This document shows positions 38,567 through 46,353 of a DNA stretch of 49,675 nucleotides, one piece after another. The stretch is from Isosphaera sp. (GTDB lineage Bacteria > Planctomycetota > Planctomycetia > Gemmatales > Gemmataceae): contig PNKH01000056.1 of NCBI GenBank assembly GCA_013822345.1, forward strand, positions 1 through 49,675, written 5' to 3'. The notes beneath the pieces were generated by a model. It saw nothing but the letters and a program-made list of their open reading frames with translations, did no database searches and was not told where the DNA came from. How positions within the stretch are numbered: position 1 is the first letter of the stretch; every line of letters begins with the position of its first letter. Made by a program: the position numbers and the translations under genes.

Positions 38567-40195
38567 ATGCTTCGGATCACCGGCGGCAAGGTGTACGACC
38601 CGGCGAACAACATCAACGGCGAGGTCCGTGATGTGTGTATCTCCGGCGGGCGGGTCGTGGCCGCCGTAGAAGACGCGCGGACCATCGACGCGACCGGCAT
38701 GGTCGTGTTCCCCGGCGGGGTGGATGTCCACACGCACGTCGCCGGGGCGGCCCTCAACTTCGCCCGCGGGCTGATCCCCGAGCAGCACCGCCAGGCCGCC
38801 CCGATCATCCACTCGCGGCTCCGCCGGGCCGGCCTCGGCGGCAGCACCCCGACCACCTTCGCCACCGGCTACCTGTACGCCGGCATGGGCTGGACGACCG
38901 TCAACGAAGCGGCCGTCCCGATCCTGTCGGCGAAGCACACCCACGAGGAACTGCACGACACGCCGATCGTCGACAAGACGTGTTGCGTCCTGATGGCGAA
39001 CAACGAGATCCTGTTGGACCTGATGGAGGCCGGGGAGTGGGAGCGGGCCCGGCACGTGATGGCGTGGCAGGTGTGGGCGGCGAAGGCGTACGGGGTGAAG
39101 GCGGTGAACCCCGGCGGGGTGGCGGCGTGGAAGTGGGGCAAGGACGCCAAGCAGTTGTCCGACCCGATCGCCGGGTACAGCAACATCACCCCCGGCCAGA
39201 TCGTCGCCGGCCTCGCCCGCCTCGTGGACGAGTTGAAGTTGCCGCACCCGCTGCACCTCCACTGCAACAACCTCGGCGCCCCCGGAAACGTCACCACCAC
39301 GCTCGAGACGATGAAGACGCTGGAGGGGAACCGGGCGCACCTGGCCCACCTCCAGTATCACGCTTATGGCGGAGACGACTGGAGCAACATCAGTTCCGCA
39401 TCAACGACACTCGCCGACGCCTTCAACGCCTGCCCCAACCTCACGACCGACGCCGGGGCCGTGCTGTTCGGCAACACCGTCACCGTCACCGCCGACGGCC
39501 CGTGGCAGCACCTCCTGTACCAGCTCACCGGCAAGAAGTGGGCGAACCTCGACGTCGAGAACGAGACGGGGTGCGGGGTCGTCCCGTACGCCTACAAGCC
39601 GGGCAGCCCGGCGAACGCCGTGCAGTGGGCGGTCGGCCTGGAGTTGCTGCTGCTCATCACCGACCCGTGGCGGGTCTTCCTCACCACCGACCACCCGAAC
39701 GGGGCCGCGTTCTGGCGGTACCCCGAGGTGATCCGGCTGCTCATGGACCTCGACTTCCGCCGCGAGCAGTTGAAGGCGATCCCGGACAAGGTGCTGAAGC
39801 GGATCATCCTCCCCGAACTGACCAGGCAGTACACGCTGTCCGAGATCGCGGTCATCACGTCGGCCGGGCCGGCCCGGGCGCTCGGACTCTCACACAAAGG
39901 CCATCTCGGGGTCGGCGCCGACGCCGACGTGGCGGTGTACAACGAGAGCGCCGACGTGGCACACATGTTCTCGTACCCGCGGTACGTCATCAAGGGCGGC
40001 GAGGTGGTGATCGAGGAGGGCGAGCTGCGGAACGTGGTCGAGGGCCGCGGGTTCGTGGTCAAGCCCGCCTACGACGAGACGGTCGAGGGCTACCTGCGGC
40101 CGCTGTTCCAGCAGCACTACACGATGTCGTTCGACAACTACCCCGTCGCCCCGGAGCGCGTCCACGGGCTGCAGGTGGTCGAGCCCGCGCCCTGA
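38567..40195 (+). CDS. fhcA: Formylmethanofuran dehydrogenase subunit A (amidohydrolase subunit)
   Basis: 542 residues of the FwdA/FhcA type, a dihydroorotase-like amidohydrolase that forms or hydrolyses N-formylmethanofuran. Metal ligands His55 and His57 in GVDVHTHVAGAALNFARG; further blocks are AYGVKAVNPGGVAAWKWG, LHLHCNNLGAPGN, ENETGCGVVPYAYKPGS and LTTDHPNGAAFWRYPEVI. Length is normal for the family. Starts 12 nt after the B subunit stop. Confidence 0.94.
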   Translation: MLRITGGKVYDPANNINGEVRDVCISGGRVVAAVEDARTIDATGMVVFPGGVDVHTHVAGAALNFARGLIPEQHRQAAPIIHSRLRRAGLGGSTPTTFATGYLYAGMGWTTVNEAAVPILSAKHTHEELHDTPIVDKTCCVLMANNEILLDLMEAGEWERARHVMAWQVWAAKAYGVKAVNPGGVAAWKWGKDAKQLSDPIAGYSNITPGQIVAGLARLVDELKLPHPLHLHCNNLGAPGNVTTTLETMKTLEGNRAHLAHLQYHAYGGDDWSNISSASTTLADAFNACPNLTTDAGAVLFGNTVTVTADGPWQHLLYQLTGKKWANLDVENETGCGVVPYAYKPGSPANAVQWAVGLELLLLITDPWRVFLTTDHPNGAAFWRYPEVIRLLMDLDFRREQLKAIPDKVLKRIILPELTRQYTLSEIAVITSAGPARALGLSHKGHLGVGADADVAVYNESADVAHMFSYPRYVIKGGEVVIEEGELRNVVEGRGFVVKPAYDETVEGYLRPLFQQHYTMSFDNYPVAPERVHGLQVVEPAP

Positions 40196-40212
40196 CGTAA
40201 TCCCCCGCCCCC

Positions 40213-40274
40213 GTCCGAGCCGGAAGCGTGAGCGACGGGGCCGCGCCGCCGTCGCTCACGCTTCCGGCTCGGAC
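40213..40274. repeat. Family-C hairpin, copy 2, inside the fmd operon
   Basis: Arms 40213-40238 and 40249-40274 are perfectly complementary over 26 bp with a 10-nt loop. The arm GTCCGAGCCGGAAGCGTGAG is the fuller form of the repeat at 18641. It lies between the A and C subunit genes and ends 6 nt before the C subunit start, so it could affect translation of that gene. Confidence 0.9.
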
Positions 40275-40280
40275 CGAACC

Positions 40281-41090
40281 ATGCTCACCCTCACCCTGAA
40301 GGAATCGCCGCACGTCCCGCTGGAGGCGGAGGTCATCTCTCCGGATGTCGTGGCGAACCTCACCCCCGGCGAGGTCCGTGCGCTGCCCGTGCTGCTCGGC
40401 AAGCGGCGGTGCCGGCTCGACGACTGGTTCGACGTGGACGGGGACGCCGGGGACGAGATCGAGGTGCGCGGGGACGCGTCGAAGGTGAAGTGGATCGGCC
40501 GCGGCATGACCCGCGGGCGGGTCACCGTCGTCGGGAACGCCGGGACGCACCTCGGGGCGTACATGACCGGCGGGTCGGTCGAGGTGACCGGGAGTGCCGG
40601 GGACTGGGTCGGCGGCGAGATGGGGGGCGGGACGATCCGGGTCCGCGGAGACGCCGGCGGGCAGCTCGGGGCGGCGTACCGCGGCAGCCCGTCCGGGATG
40701 AGCGGCGGGACGATCCTGGTCGGCGGGTCGGCCGGGATCGAGCTCGGGATGCGGATGAAGCGCGGGCTGATCGCCGTCGGCGGGAAGGTGCGGGACTTCG
40801 CCGGGCTGCAGATGAAGGGCGGGACGATCGTCCTGACGGGCGGGGCCGAGATCCGCACCGGGGCGTGGATGGCCCGCGGCACCATCGTCTCGCTCGTGCC
40901 GCTGCGGCTCCTGCCGACGTTCGCGGCCGCCGGCCCGTACCACCCGACGTTCCTCCGGCTGTACGCCCGCCACCTCCGGCCGCTCGGGTTCGCCCTGCCG
41001 TGCGAGCCGCACGAGGGCGCCTACCGCCGGTACACCGGCGATGCCGCCGTCCCCGGCAAGGGCGAGGTGCTCGTCTGGCAGCCGGCGTGA
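40281..41090 (+). CDS. fhcC: Formylmethanofuran dehydrogenase subunit C
   Basis: 269 residues. Most of the protein is the GXXGXXXG-type repeat beta-helix shared by FwdC and the C-terminal domain of glutamate synthase: GNAGTHLGAYMTGGSVEV, GSAGDWVGGEMGGGTIRV, GDAGGQLGAAYRGS, GGSAGIELGMRMKRGLIAV and GGAEIRTGAWMARGTIVSL. In the archaeal complex this subunit is structural and anchors the others. The stop is 12 nt from the convergent phosphoesterase gene. Confidence 0.92.
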   Translation: MLTLTLKESPHVPLEAEVISPDVVANLTPGEVRALPVLLGKRRCRLDDWFDVDGDAGDEIEVRGDASKVKWIGRGMTRGRVTVVGNAGTHLGAYMTGGSVEVTGSAGDWVGGEMGGGTIRVRGDAGGQLGAAYRGSPSGMSGGTILVGGSAGIELGMRMKRGLIAVGGKVRDFAGLQMKGGTIVLTGGAEIRTGAWMARGTIVSLVPLRLLPTFAAAGPYHPTFLRLYARHLRPLGFALPCEPHEGAYRRYTGDAAVPGKGEVLVWQPA

Positions 41091-41101
41091 CGGCCGACCG
41101 G

Positions 41102-41848
41102 TCAGGCCACGGCCGCCGGCGGCAGGGCCGGCGCGGGGGCCGGGACCGGCACCCCCTCCGGGGCCGGCTCGGCGTACTCGACCAGCTCGACCACCCCGTC
41201 CTTGAGCGTCAGGTAGTGGCACGGCTTCTCGGTCCAGCACCCGCTGTTGAAGTAATGGACCGGGCCGGCCGTGTTCGCCGCCGGCAGGTGGGTGTGCCCG
41301 CAGCAGACCGCCTGGCACCCCATCCGCTCCGCGTACCGGACCGACGCCGCCTCGATCTTCTGGGCGCACCGGAGGAACGTCTTGCTGTTCCGCTTCGCCA
41401 GCTTCGCGAAGTAGTGCGACTGGTCGACCTTCTGGAGGAAGTGGTACAGCCGGTCGGCGACCCAGGTGACGAGCGGGTAGCGGGTGATGAACTCGTCGAA
41501 CCGGTGGCCGTGGAGGAACAGGACCCGCCTCCCGCCGCTCTCGACCACGTACTCGTCTGCGCATGCCACGCCCAGGAGGTGCGAGACGATCTCGGCCGGC
41601 CCGTCGTGGTTGCCGTTGATCCAGACCACCTCCAGCTCGTCCGACAGCTTGCGGATCTCCGACAGGATCCCCCAGTGGTGCTTCTTCAGCCGGCGGAAGT
41701 CGATCGAGTCGAACACGTCGCCGTTGAGGATCAGCCGGCGGGCGGCGGCCGGGCCGCGGCGGACCGACGCGAGGAACCGGACGAGCGCCTTCGCCTGGCA
41801 GTTGTCGCTGCCGAGGTGGATGTCCGAGATGATCACGGCGTCGTACAC
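41102..41848 (-). CDS. Metallophosphoesterase (UDP-2,3-diacylglucosamine hydrolase-like)
   Basis: 248 residues from GTG 41848, with GGAG 5 nt upstream; this start puts the first metal motif near the N-terminus, as usual, whereas the longer upstream frame adds non-conserved sequence. Calcineurin-like motifs in order: SDIHLGSDN, LNGDVFDSIDFRR, WINGNHDG, LHGHRFDEF and CCGHTHLPA. It resembles LpxH-like and related planctomycete phosphoesterases; whether the substrate is UDP-diacylglucosamine cannot be settled here. The Pro/Ala-rich C-terminal tail is probably disordered. Confidence 0.9.
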   Translation of the reverse strand: MYDAVIISDIHLGSDNCQAKALVRFLASVRRGPAAARRLILNGDVFDSIDFRRLKKHHWGILSEIRKLSDELEVVWINGNHDGPAEIVSHLLGVACADEYVVESGGRRVLFLHGHRFDEFITRYPLVTWVADRLYHFLQKVDQSHYFAKLAKRNSKTFLRCAQKIEAASVRYAERMGCQAVCCGHTHLPAANTAGPVHYFNSGCWTEKPCHYLTLKDGVVELVEYAEPAPEGVPVPAPAPALPPAAVA

Positions 41849-42127
41849 GGCGGCTCCGGCGCGGGGGCGCGGGGAGGTCAACCGGTCTGTTGATAAGCAA
41901 CGGCCTTTCAGAAACGGTGTGGGCCGTGTGAAGACGGGCCGAATCCCGGCTTCGGGTTCTGGCGCAACCCGGTCGATCGTCAAACTCACCCGAGACGGTC
42001 GTCTGTCGGGAGAGGGGACCCCGTCGATTGTTCGACTGTGCCCTCAGATTTGTACTCTGGTTGAAAATGCACAGTGTCAGGTTCTAGGGCGCGCCGATAA
42101 ATTCCGGAGAAAAATCGGGCGCTTCAG

Positions 42128-42156
42128 TTGCCCGCTGAAGAACGGGAGGCTACTAT
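42128..42156 (+). promoter_or_regulatory. Promoter upstream of the mcrB operon leader
   Basis: TTGCCC (42128-42133), a 17-nt spacer and TACTAT (42151-42156). The expected start site is about 42163, at the very base of the following hairpin. Confidence 0.55.
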
Positions 42157-42161
42157 TCTGG

Positions 42162-42228
42162 TGTCCCGCCGGGTGGTAGTTGCGGTGAATGGGCGACGCC
42201 GCAGCAGCCTCCGGCGGGACATTTTTTT
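42162..42228 (+). terminator. Intrinsic terminator or small leader RNA before mcrB
   Basis: TGTCCCGCCGG (42162-42172) pairs perfectly with 42211-42221 and is followed by seven T residues (42222-42228): a classic intrinsic terminator with a 38-nt inner segment that can fold further. No plus-strand gene ends here. Because a promoter lies right upstream, most transcripts would be about 65-nt RNAs. It could be an attenuator for the mcrBC-like operon or a small non-coding RNA; function is inferred. Confidence 0.6.
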
Positions 42229-42366
42229 CTACCTCCTCCCGCGGGGCCACTTCGCAACGTCTCTTCCTACCCACCTTTTCGACTCGATTCACCCAGACTT
42301 TTTCCCCTCCGTCTGCTACCATCGGTCCGGTTGCGGCGCCCGCATCGGTCGTACCGGCACCGGCTC

Positions 42367-44943
42367 ATGGCGAAAACGTCTTTCGCGACACGGTCCCTGC
42401 CGCTCGGGCCGCTCCTCGCCGCGTTCCGACCGTCCGCCGCCGACCCGGCCGCACCACCCCCTGTCGAACTTCTCGACACCCCCGACGACCCCCTCGCCGC
42501 GGGACTCGAACGGTTCGCCGCCGCCTGGTTGCCGGTCGTCTTCCACCCGGGCGTCTTCCGCCGCGAGGCCCGCTTCCTCCGCCACGCCCTCGCCCACCTG
42601 GTCCGCGGACACGACCCCCTCCCCGACCGCCTCGCCCGCTGCGTCACGCCCGGCGAGGTGTACCATGTGCCGGGACTCGGACAGGCGTTCTGGGCGGCCG
42701 CGGCCCACGCCGCCGACCCCGCCGCGGTGCCGATCTGGTCTCCGGCTGTCGAGCGCGGCCTGGCCGTCCTCGGGCTCCTCACCGCGAGCGCCGGGCGGGT
42801 CGCGGCCGTGCTCGACGGGTGCGCCGCGGTCCGCCGGGCGGCCCCCGACCTGACCCCCGCCCAGGTGTCCGAGTTCCTCGCCCGGGTGGCCCGGGTGACC
42901 GGCCGCGAGCTGCCGCCGGCGGACGCGCACCCGTTCGCGTTCGCCGCGACCCCGGACGACGTTCGCCGGGCGGTCCGCGAGGTCCGCACCCGCACCCCGC
43001 TGCGGACCCGGCTCCGCGAGGCGAGCCCGGACCTGGTCGCGGCGGTCGGCTGCTTCCGGGCCGCGGCCGACGCCGGCGACCACGAGGCCGCACTCGCCGC
43101 CTTGCGCGACGCGTTCCCCGACCCGGCGTGGGAACGGGCCCTGCCGTCCGTCGACGACGCGTGGTCCGCGTCCCTGCCGCCTGCCGACCAGGCCCGCCTC
43201 TGGTGCGAAGTGGCCTCGGTACTCCACGACACGTTCCGCGTCCACCCGCTCGAACTCGCCGACGTCGTGGTCGCGGCGGCCCAGCCGGCCGCCGCCCCGA
43301 CCCGCGACGGGTTCGGCGGGTTCTGCTCGGACACGTTCGCGTTCCTCGGCGAGTTGGCCGCCGCGAACAGCCGCGACTGGATGGCCGCCCGCCGCGACCG
43401 CTACCGGTTCGTCCTCCGCGAGCCGCTGGTCGAGCTGTGCGCCGCGGTCGCCGACCGGTACGTCCGCCCGGTGCTGAACCGCGAGCACGGGTGGGACCTG
43501 GAGTGCGACGCCCGGCCCGGCCGGGCCTTGACGAGCATCTGCAAGAACGACTTCGGCCGGGGCGGGCCGTACCAGCCGGTGCAGTGGGTGACGTTCTACC
43601 GCCGGAGCCGGGCGACGAAGCGGGCCGACGCCCAGTTCTTCGTCCGCGTCGCCCCGGACGGGGTGCGGTACGGGTTCCACCTCGGCCGCACCGCCCGCGA
43701 CGCCGGCCGGCAGTTCCGCCAGGCGGTGCAGGAGCACGCCGACGCCGTATTCCGTGCGTTGTCCCCCGGCCGGCTCCTCGGCGGCTGCCGGTTCTGGGCC
43801 GGCGACGAGTTGGAGGCCGAGGTGCCGGTGCGGTCGGCGGCCGACCTGCGGGCGTGGGCCGGGCACAAGACGGTCGCCGCCGGCGTCCACCGCCCGCCGT
43901 CCGACCCTGCGCTGCGCGGCGACGACCTCCCGGGCGAGGTGCTCCTCACCTTCGACCGCCTCCTGCCGCTGTTCGCCTGCGCCGCCGACGCCGACCCGCT
44001 GCCGCTCCTCGCCCGCCGCGGCGGCGCCCCGGACGCCCCGCCGCCCTACGACCCGGCCGCGTTCCACGGCGAGACGTACCTGTCGGAGGTGTGGCTCGAC
44101 CGCGTTCTCGGGCTGCTCCGCATGAAGCGGCAGCTCGTGCTGCAGGGCGTACCCGGGACCGGCAAGACGCACGTCGCCCGCTGCCTGGCCCGGCTCCTCA
44201 CCCACGACCGACCGGACTGCGTTCGCCTCGTCCAGTTCCACCCGGCGTACAGCTACGAGGAGTTCGTCGAGGGGATCCGGGTGCGGAGCGTCGAGACGGC
44301 GGGGCGGACGGAGGTGGCGTACCCGGTCGAGCCGGGGGTGCTGTGCGCGTTCGCGGAGCAGGCCGCCGCCCGCCCGGCCGAGCCGCACGTCCTGATCGTC
44401 GACGAACTGAACCGCGGCAACCTCCCCCGCATCTTCGGCGAGTTGCTGTTCCTCCTGGAGTACCGCGACCAGGCGGTGACGCTGCCGTACTCGAAGCGGC
44501 CGTTCCGGCTTCCGGACAACCTGTACCTCCTGGCGACGATGAACGGGCTGGACCGGTCGGCGGGGGCGCTCGACCAGGCCCTGCGGCGGCGGTTCTCGTT
44601 CGTGGACATGCCGGCGGACGCGGCGGTGCTGGCGTCGTGGCTGGAGGAGCACCCGCCGGCGGAGCCGGGGGACGAGACGTTCGGGCCGCGGGTGGTGCGG
44701 GCGTTCGAGGAGCTGAACCGCCGGCTGGCCCGCGACCTCGGGGCGGACAAGCAGGTGGGGCACAGCTTCTTCATGGTGCCGGGGCTCGACGGGGCGAAGC
44801 TGACGGCGGTGTGGGACCACCACGTCCGGCCGCTCTTGCTCGACTACCTCGGCGGCCGGTCGGACCGGCTGCGGGAGTACACCCCGGACCGGCTGCTGGG
44901 GGAGCGGGTCGTGAAGCGGCCGAGGCCGGTGACCGGGTCCTGA
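42367..44943 (+). CDS. McrB-like AAA+ protein with a DUF2461-like domain
   Basis: 858 residues from ATG 42367 (a TTG at 42331 is possible; neither has a strong ribosome-binding site). Residues 1-310 are an Ala/Arg-rich helical region I do not recognise. About 314-465 resemble DUF2461 (FCSDTFAFLGELAAANSRDW, then RYRFVLREPLVEL, FYRRSRATKRADAQFFVR, GFHLGRTARDAG). The C-terminal part is an McrB-type AAA+ motor: Walker A LQGVPGTGKTHVAR (near 595), Walker B LIVDELNRGNLPRIFGELLF (near 676) with the McrB-signature NRGN, and sensor/arginine region LLATMNGLDRSAGALD...RRRF. McrB is a GTPase that translocates DNA and drives the McrC nuclease. Confidence 0.87.
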   Translation: MAKTSFATRSLPLGPLLAAFRPSAADPAAPPPVELLDTPDDPLAAGLERFAAAWLPVVFHPGVFRREARFLRHALAHLVRGHDPLPDRLARCVTPGEVYHVPGLGQAFWAAAAHAADPAAVPIWSPAVERGLAVLGLLTASAGRVAAVLDGCAAVRRAAPDLTPAQVSEFLARVARVTGRELPPADAHPFAFAATPDDVRRAVREVRTRTPLRTRLREASPDLVAAVGCFRAAADAGDHEAALAALRDAFPDPAWERALPSVDDAWSASLPPADQARLWCEVASVLHDTFRVHPLELADVVVAAAQPAAAPTRDGFGGFCSDTFAFLGELAAANSRDWMAARRDRYRFVLREPLVELCAAVADRYVRPVLNREHGWDLECDARPGRALTSICKNDFGRGGPYQPVQWVTFYRRSRATKRADAQFFVRVAPDGVRYGFHLGRTARDAGRQFRQAVQEHADAVFRALSPGRLLGGCRFWAGDELEAEVPVRSAADLRAWAGHKTVAAGVHRPPSDPALRGDDLPGEVLLTFDRLLPLFACAADADPLPLLARRGGAPDAPPPYDPAAFHGETYLSEVWLDRVLGLLRMKRQLVLQGVPGTGKTHVARCLARLLTHDRPDCVRLVQFHPAYSYEEFVEGIRVRSVETAGRTEVAYPVEPGVLCAFAEQAAARPAEPHVLIVDELNRGNLPRIFGELLFLLEYRDQAVTLPYSKRPFRLPDNLYLLATMNGLDRSAGALDQALRRRFSFVDMPADAAVLASWLEEHPPAEPGDETFGPRVVRAFEELNRRLARDLGADKQVGHSFFMVPGLDGAKLTAVWDHHVRPLLLDYLGGRSDRLREYTPDRLLGERVVKRPRPVTGS

Positions 44944-44955
44944 CGGGGTTCGCCC

Positions 44956-46353
44956 ATGCTGACGCGGCGGAAGAGCTGGCTCCGGCGGACGGCCGTCGCG
45001 GTCGTCGTCTCCCTCCTGGTGACGACCGTCTGGCTGGTCGGGAAGCGGGAGTGGCACCGGCGGGCGGGGAACCGCGACTACGCGGCGGCGGTGGCCGAAA
45101 CCGAGGCGACCGACCCGGCGTGGCGGTGGGACGACATCCGGGCGGCCCGCAAGGCGCTTCCTCCAGAGCGGAACAGTGCGACTGTAATCGCGGCGGTCGC
45201 CGACCTGGCCAGACTCCCGCCCGCCGGCAGGGAGGGGTCGCTGCCGGACACCCCGGAGACCCCTGCGAACGTCCGCCACCCCGCCGGCGTGGTCGCCGCC
45301 GCGCGGCAAGCGCTGGCGAAGCACCGCCCAGCCGTCGACCTCGCTATGACCGTCAAGGACTACCCGGTCGGGTCCACCACGGTCGAGCTGACCCCCGACA
45401 TCATCAGCACCAAGATCCCGCACGTCGACGCCGCCCGCCGTGCCCAGGAACTGCTGACGTGGGAGGCCGCCCTCGCCCTGGAGGACGCCGACTCCGGCCG
45501 GGCGGCGACGGCCGTCGCCGCCCTCATGAACACCTCCCGGTCGATCGGCGACGACCCGTTCCTGATCTGCCAGCTCTTCCGGATGAGCGCCCGGGTGACC
45601 GCGACGCGGGCGCTGGAACGGTTGCAGGCGCAGGCCGAGCCGACCGACCCGATGCTCGCCCCGCTCCAGGCCGCGTGGGCCGCCGACGCCGAGGAACCGC
45701 TGCTCCTCCTGGGCCTTCGCGGGGAGCGGGCGGTGACGGACGTGACCGTCGCGAACCTGGCGGACGGGACGGCCGCGGCCGGGCCGGAGGGGCAGCCTGG
45801 CGGGATGTTCGAGCGGTACGGGTCGTGGTTGTGGCGCGGCGGGCTGACCCGGGACCGGGCGTTCCTCCACCGCTACCTCACGCAGGCCGTCGCCGTCGCC
45901 CGCCTGCCGCCGCACGAGCAGCCGGCGGCGATCGCCGCCCTCCCCCCGACCCGCGACCCGGACATGCCGGTCGCCGGGCTGCTCGCCCCACCGGTCGAGA
46001 AGTGCGCGACCGCCTTCCGGCGGACGACCGCCGAGATGCGGTGCGCCGCGGCCGCCGTCGCCTGCGAGCGGTTCCGGATCAAGCACGGGCGGTGGCCGGA
46101 CGCACTCGCCGATCTGTGCCCCGCGTTCCTCGCCGCCGTCCCGCTCGACCCGTTCGACGGCGAGCCGCTGCGGTACACGAAGGTCGGGGACGGCGTCGTG
46201 GTCCACTCGGCCGCCCGGAGCGTGCTGCCACCGGCCCCGCCGCACCCCGGGCTGACCGACGGCGTGGAGATCGGGTTCCGGCTGTGGAACCCGGACGCCC
46301 GCCGCCGGCCCCCGCCACCCGACCCGCAGCCCGACGACGAGAAGCAGCCGTGA
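44956..46353 (+). CDS. Membrane-anchored protein of unknown function between mcrB and mcrC
   Basis: 465 residues. Basic N-terminus followed by one transmembrane segment (RRTAVAVVVSLLVTTVWLVG), then WRWDDIRAARKALPPERNSA, a helical middle (TWEAALALEDADSGRAATAVA) and a C-terminal FRIKHGRWPDALADLCPAFL...VPLDPFDGEPLRYTKVGDG block like those of planctomycete lineage-specific proteins. Pro-rich tail. No known domain recognised. It starts 12 nt after mcrB and its stop region overlaps the mcrC GTG by 4 nt, so it is embedded in the operon. Either a new component of the system or an unrelated gene captured by it. Confidence 0.85.
   Translation: MLTRRKSWLRRTAVAVVVSLLVTTVWLVGKREWHRRAGNRDYAAAVAETEATDPAWRWDDIRAARKALPPERNSATVIAAVADLARLPPAGREGSLPDTPETPANVRHPAGVVAAARQALAKHRPAVDLAMTVKDYPVGSTTVELTPDIISTKIPHVDAARRAQELLTWEAALALEDADSGRAATAVAALMNTSRSIGDDPFLICQLFRMSARVTATRALERLQAQAEPTDPMLAPLQAAWAADAEEPLLLLGLRGERAVTDVTVANLADGTAAAGPEGQPGGMFERYGSWLWRGGLTRDRAFLHRYLTQAVAVARLPPHEQPAAIAALPPTRDPDMPVAGLLAPPVEKCATAFRRTTAEMRCAAAAVACERFRIKHGRWPDALADLCPAFLAAVPLDPFDGEPLRYTKVGDGVVVHSAARSVLPPAPPHPGLTDGVEIGFRLWNPDARRRPPPPDPQPDDEKQP

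Larger units (their letters stand above)
41849..42366. other. 518-bp gene-free stretch with a promoter-terminator unit
   Basis: No supported gene on either strand. It is AT-richer than its surroundings and holds the upstream region of the phosphoesterase (minus) and of the mcrB operon (plus). The notable content is a promoter at 42128-42156 directly followed by an intrinsic terminator at 42162-42228. A small open frame on the minus strand (42077-42322) has no coding character. Confidence 0.6.

Noticed and set aside
42077-42322. An 81-residue minus-strand ORF upstream of mcrB
   Set aside because: It runs over the promoter-terminator unit, has irregular composition and no ribosome-binding site.
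42316-46245. A 1309-codon open frame antisense to mcrB and the middle gene
   Set aside because: Shadow frame with low-complexity Arg/Val/Gly composition; the plus-strand frames carry clear AAA+ motifs.
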